64,000 nucleotides of DNA from positions 2,873,701-2,937,700 of the forward strand of contig NW_026947514.1 in NCBI RefSeq assembly GCF_034190915.1. The letters run 5' to 3'. The notes beneath the pieces are model-generated. The model did not search any database and had not been told where the DNA came from. It saw nothing but the letters and a program-made list of their open reading frames with translations. Both the position numbers and the translations under genes were made by a program. This document shows positions 57,654 through 64,000 of the stretch, piece by piece. Origin of the DNA: Cavia porcellus. Taxonomy: Eukaryota; Chordata; Mammalia; Rodentia; Caviidae. Within the stretch, counting starts at the first letter, position 1, and each line of letters opens with the position of its first letter.

Positions 57654-57811
57654 AGCCGGGTGTGGTGGTGCGCACCTGTCCTCCCAACACTCAGGAAGCC
57701 GAGGCAGGAGGATCGTTGCAAGTTCGAGGCCAGCCTGGGCTACAAAGTGAGTTCAAGATCAGCCTGAACTGCATAGCAAGAACCTGTCTCAAAAACAAAA
57801 AGAAAAAGTAA
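57654..57811 (+). mobile_element. B1 SINE with 29-bp-type internal duplication, inserted in L1
   Basis: It starts GCCGGGTGTGGTGGTGCGCA, with box B GCAAGTTCGAGGCC. It then carries two successive CCTG-type segments, CCAGCCTGGGCTACAAAGTG and ATCAGCCTGAACTGCATAGC, followed by CCTGTCTCAAAAAC and an A-rich tail. The doubled segment is the internal duplication of murid-type B1. The flanks share TAAAAACA on both sides, a partial target-site duplication. It is one of the least diverged SINEs in the window. Confidence 0.9.
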
Positions 57812-58150
57812 AAACAGAATACTATCTGAACCAGCAAGCCCGCTCCTTGTCTGTGCCTGTACGGAACGAATTCACAAAGGAAGGTGACAACTGCACATTC
57901 TTGTTTGCCATGTTCACAATCCAGGATACGAGCACGGCAGGTGCCCCCGCAGAGGACTGGGTGGGGAACTCGTGGGCTGATGGGCACCCAGTGGTAGAGA
58001 CGGGCGGGTTGGGTCATGTGCAGGACCTCGGTGCGGAAGGACTTCGTGGTGAGCAAAGTATCTGGACATGGAACATCAAATGCCCACGTTGTATCTCGCA
58101 GGCAGAATCAAATGAAAAGAAGACTGTTAGGGAAGGAGACCGAGCGGGGA
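57812..58150 (+). mobile_element. L1 3' end, sense, right part
   Basis: After the B1 the L1 text continues with CTGAACCAGCAAGCCCGCTC, GAATTCACAAAGGAAGGTGA and CATGTTCACAATCCAGGATA, then a decayed 3' UTR. The right boundary is approximate. Confidence 0.75.
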
Positions 58151-58905
58151 GAGGAGGAGAGGGCAGTAGGAGGGGGAGGGAGGGAGGAGCACGATATGTG
58201 TGTATGAAAATGTCATGGCAAAACCCCTTAGTCTGCACAGTTAGGCATTCGTGATTATAATGTGCATACTCGCAATCGTGTATAATATATTCATAGTTAT
58301 AATCTATAGAGCGAATACGGCTCCCAGGCCCTCTCGGTGGAGGAAGCAGAGGGTGTCCGGGGAGGTTGGAGCCCAGCATCTTCACTGTGCACCCTGGCAG
58401 CAGCAGGACCAGGGACTCCCGAGCTGGGCGCCCATGTGCTGAGGGCCGGGGGGAACCTTGTACACATCAGGAGGCTCTAGGATCCAAAAGTTGTCTGCGC
58501 TTGGGGACCTGAAAAGGAAGAAATAGATTCCAGGGAAGGAATCCCACTGCAGCCTGAAGAACAGCTCCTCCCACGCACCTTGGCCTGTGCTGTCCTGGTG
58601 GCCGCACCTGTGACAGCGTTACAAGGAGAGGACCCAGATGGGCAGCGCCTGGACGGCTGATGAGCAGAAACCACTAGAGGAGACACGTGTGCACTGCTGG
58701 TCTCTGGGCTGTGGTAACTTGTCATGCACAAGGAGAAAATGAGGGCGCTGAGCGTTGACAGATGCCCTCTCTGAACCCGAACCCCAACTCGAATGCAAAC
58801 CCGGACCAGAGTGAGAATGTCGTCAGAATGTCGCCCTCACTCTAGGAAGACTGCAAGCTCTGTCCTGAACCACCAGGGTGAAGCCGCTCTGACACTGTTT
58901 ATAGA
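58151..58905. other. Intergenic DNA between oppositely oriented L1s
   Basis: A purine-rich segment (GGGGAGAGGAGGAGAGGGCAG and similar) at 58146-58190 is followed by AT-rich and then mixed sequence. No repeat family or exon was recognised. Confidence 0.45.
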
Positions 58906-61900
58906 TTAATTTTGCTCGTCTATAATTTCATGTAAGTGGACCCATGCAGTGTATACTTTTCTGTTTTGTTTTGCTTTGGGATTTTTTTCTGTTTTTTGGT
59001 CTGGCTTCTTCGACTCAGCATGCTTTTGAGATTTTTGCACATCGCTGCATGTCTTCGTACTGCCCCATTTGATTGCTGAATCTTCTTCTGTGGTGTAAAT
59101 CATAGTTTTTAGCAGCGTTTTCCAATGGATGAGCTCAGGACAGTTTCTAGTTTGGGGCTATTATGTATCCATCCCTGATGGACTGTTTTCTGACGCATCC
59201 TTTTGTCAGTGAACATGCATTTTCATTTTGCTTCAGCGAACACCCATTTGTAGACTTTCTGGTTCGCGGGATGCTCTACGTGGGTGTCTAGGAAACAGCA
59301 AGGTATTCTTCCAGAGGGCCGTATTGTTTTCCTTCCAAGCACAGATGTCAGAGTTCTAGTGGCGGGGTCTCCTCGCCATTTGGTATTTCCATCCTTCTTA
59401 ACTTTAGCTATCCCAGTAGGTGTGACAGTACATCTGGGGTTCTCTGGGGTTCTCATCTTCCTTTCCTAGTTTTCTGATGAGGCTGAGTCCTTTCCGCTTT
59501 GTTTATCAGACATTTTCATATCTTGTTTGAGATTTCTCATTTGAAAACCTTTGCCCCACCTACTCTTTGAGGAGACGGTTGTTTATCTTCTATTGTTGAG
59601 TTGGAGGAGTTCTTCCTGTATCCTGGATACCGATCTTGTGTCAGAATTCGATTGTACAAATATTTTCTCTCAGCCGGTGGCTGGCTTGTAAATTTCCCTT
59701 ATAAAGTCTTTTGGGGAAGTCTAGTTTTTCTGTGTTTTCTTTTGTGGCTATTGTTTTGTTGGGCTTGTTCAAGAACCCATTGCTGGCCCTGAGTCCTGGG
59801 TGCATTCTCCTGGGGTTTCCTGTCAGTTCCGCGATCCTGGCCCCGATCCTGAAGCTTTAGAGCAAGAGTTGCAGACAGGTGGTATCAGTCCTCTAATTCT
59901 GTGCTTTTTTCCAAAGTGGTACTTGAGGTCAGTGTTGTCTGTTGGGACTTTATGCCACGATCAAAATGTCATTTATCTGCAGCATTAGGAAGGGTCACCA
60001 CTGGCCACTGGCGAGTGCTTCATCCCCCAGATGTAATTGATATAGTGAGGAGCTGAATTTTAATTTTGTGAGTTGCTACACGTGGTTCAGACCACCGTAA
60101 TGCACAGGACAGTCGTAGGCGCCTTGCACTCCCTTTACACATTTTAGGGTGAGCTCATCATGAACTGCGGCAAAGCAGGGGCTGGCCCTGGAGTGCAGCT
60201 GCCCTGGGCTGCGGGCCGGGCGCGGGCTGACGCGGGACCTCAGATGCCTCTGCCACTGCGGCACACTGTCTACCTGTGCCTTGGTTTTGGATGGTGGCTT
60301 AAGTGGGTCTACTTGAAAATTTGTTTTTCATTTGTTTGCCAAGGTATCTTTTGTATCTTTCCCTCCTCTCCTTTGACCTTGTGAAATTCACCGATCAGTT
60401 CTGGTGGCAGTTTTGGTAATTTTTCAGTTTTCTGGTAAGCGTGTTATTGGAAAACAGACATCATTTTACTTCTTCCTTTGCGATCTGACGACTTTGTTTA
60501 TCGCTCCTTTTTATGGGCTTACTTCGCTGTCCAGGGCTACCAAGGCCCCGCTGAACAACAATGATCAGAGAGCTCTCCTCGGCTTTCCCAGGCTCCCGGG
60601 GACCCGTTGGCTGTCTGTCATCGAGTGTCTGACGTTATCACCAGTTTCTATCATGAACGAGGGCTGAGTTTCGTTAAATACTTATTCTGCATTTATTGAA
60701 ACGGCCCCTGGCTTCTCTTTCATTGGTCAGAACTTTAAATGATGTGCACTGTTTTCTTCTTTAAAGTGGATTTAACTTTAAATTTCTGGGACGTAGCCCA
60801 TTGACCACGATAGGCCATCTTTTTACGTGTCTCCGTGTTCTGTTTAACTAACATTTTTGTTAAAATCTCTGTGTCCGTGTTCATGAGTGATACTGGTGTA
60901 TTTTTGGTAGCATCTTTGTCAGGCTCCAGCTTTAGGATTTCCTACAGTGAGCTGGGAAGAGTTTCTCCTCTCCTTTTCAAAAGAGTATTGTTGTTATCGG
61001 TTCTTTGAACGCTGACAGAATTATCTAGTGAACTATTTGCTAACAGATTGAGGTTTTCTCTATGGACAAGCACTTGATCCAAAGCTAACATCTTTTAGAT
61101 ACATTGACTGCTGAGATTTTATGTCCTAATGAGTTTGCCCGTTAATCTAAACTGTAGGCTACGTTCAAGTTAACGCAGTCTATAACCAGGTCTTTAACCC
61201 CACATAATCTGTGGTGCTCTCTTCTCAGCCTCTGTGTTGTGGATTTGTGCCTCTTCTATCTTCTTGAACCCAAATAGCTAGCAGTATTTCAATCATACTT
61301 TCAAAGAATAAGCTTTGGTTATATGGAGTTGTGGTACTTTTGTTTTGATTGCGTTGATTTCCATATTTATGTTTTGTATTTCTATTTGCCTACTTATTTT
61401 TGGCTCTTTCTCTTCTTTTCTTCATGAACTTAGAAAAGTTAGAGAACTTGGACCATTTAGATATTTCTTCTCTTCCCATATAAGCATTGAAAGCTAGTAT
61501 TTTCCCTCCAAGCTCTGATCTTCCTCAATTCCATAAATTTTGATATGTGTTTGCATCATCAGTCATGCAGATATTTTCAGACTTGTGATTTGGTCTTAAC
61601 TCATGCATTATTTAGATGTATGACGCTTAATTTTCAAAATTTGCAGTTTTGTGGATATTTTATTGTTACTTGATTCCTAATTCTTTTATAGTCAGAGAAC
61701 ACTCTTTGTGTGCCTCTAGCGGAGCTTGTTGTATGTCTTAATAAATGCACTATGTGTGTTTGGAAAGGAAATATGTTCCCCAAGCTTAATTGGATACAGT
61801 AGTCTACAAATACACAACTCTTGAAGATAATTTTATCTGGTATATTAATGCAGTCACTCTAATCTTCTTTTACCATATATATGTGTGCGTGTGTATATAT

Positions 61901-62560
61901 ATATGTATATTCCTACTCATTACTTTCAACCCATCCATATCTTTATATTTAAAAAAGGGTAGATTTAAGAAACCTGTAGCTAACATATAGTTGAGTGCAT
62001 GTTTTTGTTTCTTTGAATCCATTCTGTCTCTGTCTTTTAGTTACAGTGTAGAGTTAATGAATTCTTAAAGCACTTTTTATATGATTGCCCTCAGGGCTAC
62101 CGTTCGTTTGGTGGTTTTTACTTTCCCAATAGGCTTCCCCCCTCTCCTTTTCCTGTCGGTCTTCCTTTAGACTATATGAACTTTTTAGAATTTCATTTTC
62201 TCTATTGACTTTCAGATATTTATCTTTGCGAAACATTATAGCACACACCCTTTACACCCGCTTGTCTTTGCGCGGTAGTTATTGTGTGTATCACGTTATA
62301 ATTCCAAACAGATGGTGCTATTTTTGTCATAGGAATAGTTACACACATTTTCAATCAATTAAAAAGAAAAATAATTTTCATAGTTATCCAGATAAATCCC
62401 ATACCCACCGTTTCCAGTGATGTCCCTTTTCCTAGATGACCGGATTCTGAGGTGGGATTATCATTTTTTAAAGTGAAAAGCTTCTCCTAACATTTCGAAG
62501 CGGACACCTGTCAATGAATTCCAGTTATCTTTGATCTGAAATTATATTTGTTTGTCTTAG
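58906..62560 (-). mobile_element. Old L1, antisense: 3' UTR and most of ORF2
   Basis: On the plus strand the reverse complement of L1M/L1ME runs in order. First comes the 3' UTR (GACCCATGCAGTGTATACTT at 58939, AGGTGTGACAGTACATCTGG at 59419, GTTGTTTATCTTCTATTGTTG at 59578). A less clear part follows (59.8-60.4 kb). Then come the reverse transcriptase region (GTGATACTGGTGTATTTTTGG at 60887), CCATAAATTTTGATATGTG (61532), TAGTCAGAGAACACTCTTTG (61689) and the endonuclease side (TATTAATGCAGTCACTC at 61842, CATCCATATCTTTATAT at 61934). Many stops. Two different L1 copies could be stitched here. Confidence 0.75.
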
Positions 62561-62792
62561 TTCTTAGAAGATGCACTCAGCGACACGGAGGCCTGGGTTC
62601 AGAGCGAGCCTTTGGTGTGGAGCTGCAGGGTGGCAGCAGAGGCTGCGGCCTGGGTCATGGTGAGCTGTGGGCTCCCTGCCTTGCTGGCCCCCACGTGTGC
62701 GTGTGATGATCCGTTTTCCCCTGGCTGCGTATCAGGGTCTCACGTCTGGCTGTGGGTGACTTGGGACGGTTTCCAGGATGCTGATCCTTAAT

Positions 62793-62910
62793 TTTCTTTT
62801 CTTTTTTTTTTGTGGTCTTTTTTTTCGTTTTTATTGGTACCGGGGATCAAACTCACGACTGCCTGCTTACAAGGCAGGTGCTTTTGCTGCTGAGCTAAAT
62901 CCCCAGCCCC
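62793..62910 (-). mobile_element. ID SINE, antisense, with target-site duplication
   Basis: A T-rich tail (62793-62835) is followed by GGTACCGGGGATCAAACTCA and TGAGCTAAATCCCCAGCCCC (62836-62910), the reverse complement of a tRNA-Ala-derived ID element. Box B and box A are both well kept. The flanks GATCCTTAATTTTC (62783-62796) and GACCCTTAATTTCC (62911-62924) match at 12 of 14 positions, a clear target-site duplication. Confidence 0.9.
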
Positions 62911-63009
62911 GACCCTTAATTTCCAAGTCCTCTTTTTCCTTTCTCTCCTCCCACAAAGCGCACTGAGGAGAGATTTGTCCCACAGGCCTCTGAGGCGCTG
63001 TCAATTTTT

Positions 63010-63099
63010 TTTTTTTTTTTTTTTTGGTACCAGGGATCGAACTCATGACCTTGTGCTTGCCAGGCAGGTGCTTACACCACTATGCTAAATGCCCGGCCC
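63010..63099 (-). mobile_element. ID SINE, antisense, with target-site duplication
   Basis: A T tract to 63025 is followed by GGTACCAGGGATCGAACTCA and ATGCTAAATGCCCGGCCC (63026-63099), a second ID copy. The flanks CTGTCAATTTTT (62998-63009) and CTGTTAATTTTT (63104-63115) match at 11 of 12 positions. The homogeneous T tract and well-kept boxes indicate a fairly young insertion. Confidence 0.9.
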
Positions 63100-63319
63100 A
63101 GCTCTGTTAATTTTTAAATACTTCTGTGTGTACTTTTCAGATTGGATAACTTCTGTTTGCCTATTTTCAAGGTCATAAACCCTTAGGCTTTGTTATGTTA
63201 CTGAGTCTATAGGCGACATTTATTTCCCATGTGTATTTTTATTTATTTGACATTTTTATCAGCCCATGTCTGCAGCAAACAATGATTATGTTCATCGTGG
63301 GGTTGGTAACAGGTGTGTT

Positions 63320-63580
63320 GTATTTTTAAAGACTTAATTTTTACCGCAGCATTAGGTTCACAGCAAAATTGAGAGGAAAGTACAGAGCTCTCCCACAGAC
63401 CACGTGGTCCCCCAGTGCAGAGTCTTTCTGGTAGCATCCACCAATTCCTCACCAAGGTGTCACTGTCAACAGCCAAGTTTACAGGGACACGGCATCATCA
63501 CTAGGGCTAAGCTAACATTAAGGTTCACCCTTGTGTGTGGTCTGTGGACCTGAAAGTGACATACGCCCAGCAGCATAGTA
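63320..63580 (-). mobile_element. L1ME-like 3' UTR fragment, antisense
   Basis: TTAGGTTCACAGCAAAATTG, GAGGAAAGTACAGAGCTCTC, CATCATCACTAGGGC and TAAGGTTCACCCTTGTGTG follow the reverse complement of the old L1 3' UTR in order. Confidence 0.75.
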
Positions 63581-63584
63581 TCAT

Positions 63585-63672
63585 TTTATATATACATTAT
63601 ATATAATATATGATAGCATTTATATTATATGTAATATGTGGTATCATATATAATATATATTACATATAATTT
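63585..63672. repeat. AT-rich tandem-like repeat
   Basis: Imperfect TATATAATATATG/ATATTATATGTAATATG units run for about 88 bases inside L1 sequence, with repeated TATCATATATAATATAT phrases. Confidence 0.75.
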
Positions 63673-63689
63673 TGATGCTATAGGATTTT

Positions 63690-64000
63690 TCATTGACTCT
63701 TTTTTATAGTTTCTCTTTACCTGATAACATCTCTTGTCTTTACACGGAGGGAATATTTTCATTTCTATCCCTGCTTTTAAATCTTTATCTTACAATTTCA
63801 AAATCTGGATGCTTTGAAATTGGTCTCCATTTATCATATTTTTTCCTCTGGGTAAATCGTATTTTCTTCTTTCTTCTACGTTGTGTAATTTTAGATTGTG
63901 TCCTGGACATTAGGAATGCCATCTGGATTCTGTTACAGTTCTCTAAAGTCTGTTGATTTTGTAAAAACCAGACTGTTACTTGGTTGGACTCACACTGAGA
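63690..64000 (-). mobile_element. L1M 3' region, antisense, runs off the window
   Basis: TCTTTACCTGATAACATCTC, ATCTGGATGCTTTGAAATTG, GTGTCCTGGACATTAGGAAT and CTGGATTCTGTTACAGTTCTC match the reverse complement of an old L1M 3' region. The element continues past the right window edge. Confidence 0.7.

Noticed and set aside
62836..63099. tRNA-Ala genes on the minus strand
   Set aside because: The sequences keep box A and box B but have A/T tails and target-site duplications. They are ID retroposons and not functional tRNA genes.
1..64000. A new defence, biosynthetic or mobile gene system
   Set aside because: No gene cluster, operon-like spacing or conserved protein family occurs on either strand. 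The window is mammalian intergenic DNA, and claiming a system would not be supported.

Overview
This is mammalian, almost certainly rodent, nuclear DNA. No protein-coding gene, known exon, functional tRNA or rRNA gene, CRISPR array or bacterial feature can be supported from the sequence. The rodent call rests on repeats. There are 7SL-derived B1 SINEs, tRNA-Ala-derived ID SINEs, and fused B1-dID elements in which B1 and ID parts share one A-rich tail. Alongside them are repeats common to placental mammals: MIR, L2, MaLR/ERVL LTRs and diverged L1. B1-dID fusions are known from squirrel- and dormouse-related rodents, so a non-murid rodent is likely, but the species cannot be fixed by reading.

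Layout. 1-9.9 kb: GC-rich intergenic DNA with a well-preserved solo LTR, B1/ID SINEs, two sense L1 fragments (3.86-5.85 kb), antisense L1 pieces and a MIR. 9.9-20 kb: GC-rich, mostly unique DNA with a few MIRs, a pair of oppositely oriented B1-dID SINEs at 19 kb and a 22-bp minisatellite at 19.8-20.0 kb. 20-31.9 kb: strikingly repeat-poor. Its core is a CpG-island-like block (21.84-23.84 kb) flanked by AT-rich, homeodomain-motif-rich DNA (20.9-21.8 and 23.8-25.1 kb). This is the best candidate for a regulatory domain or a non-coding-RNA promoter.

31.9-51.5 kb: intergenic DNA with MIR, ID, LTR, L1 and L2 relics, including an LTR nested inside a SINE at 37 kb and a long antisense L1 3' region at 47-48.1 kb. 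51.5-64 kb: AT-rich and dominated by L1. A diverged sense L1 (51.57-55.84 kb) is split by a SINE, a second sense L1 tail is split by a B1 (57.54-58.15 kb), and antisense L1 fills 58.9-62.6 kb and 63.3 kb to the window end, with two ID insertions that keep their target-site duplications.

No set of genes works together here and no new biological system was found. The observations of most interest are the gene-less CpG island in its repeat-poor domain, a TCF/LEF plus homeodomain motif composite next to it, two perfect inverted-repeat motif pairs, and the datable nested insertions. Repeat family names come from remembered consensus features and were not checked by a database search. Boundaries are good to a few bases where target-site duplications are given, and otherwise to some tens of bases.
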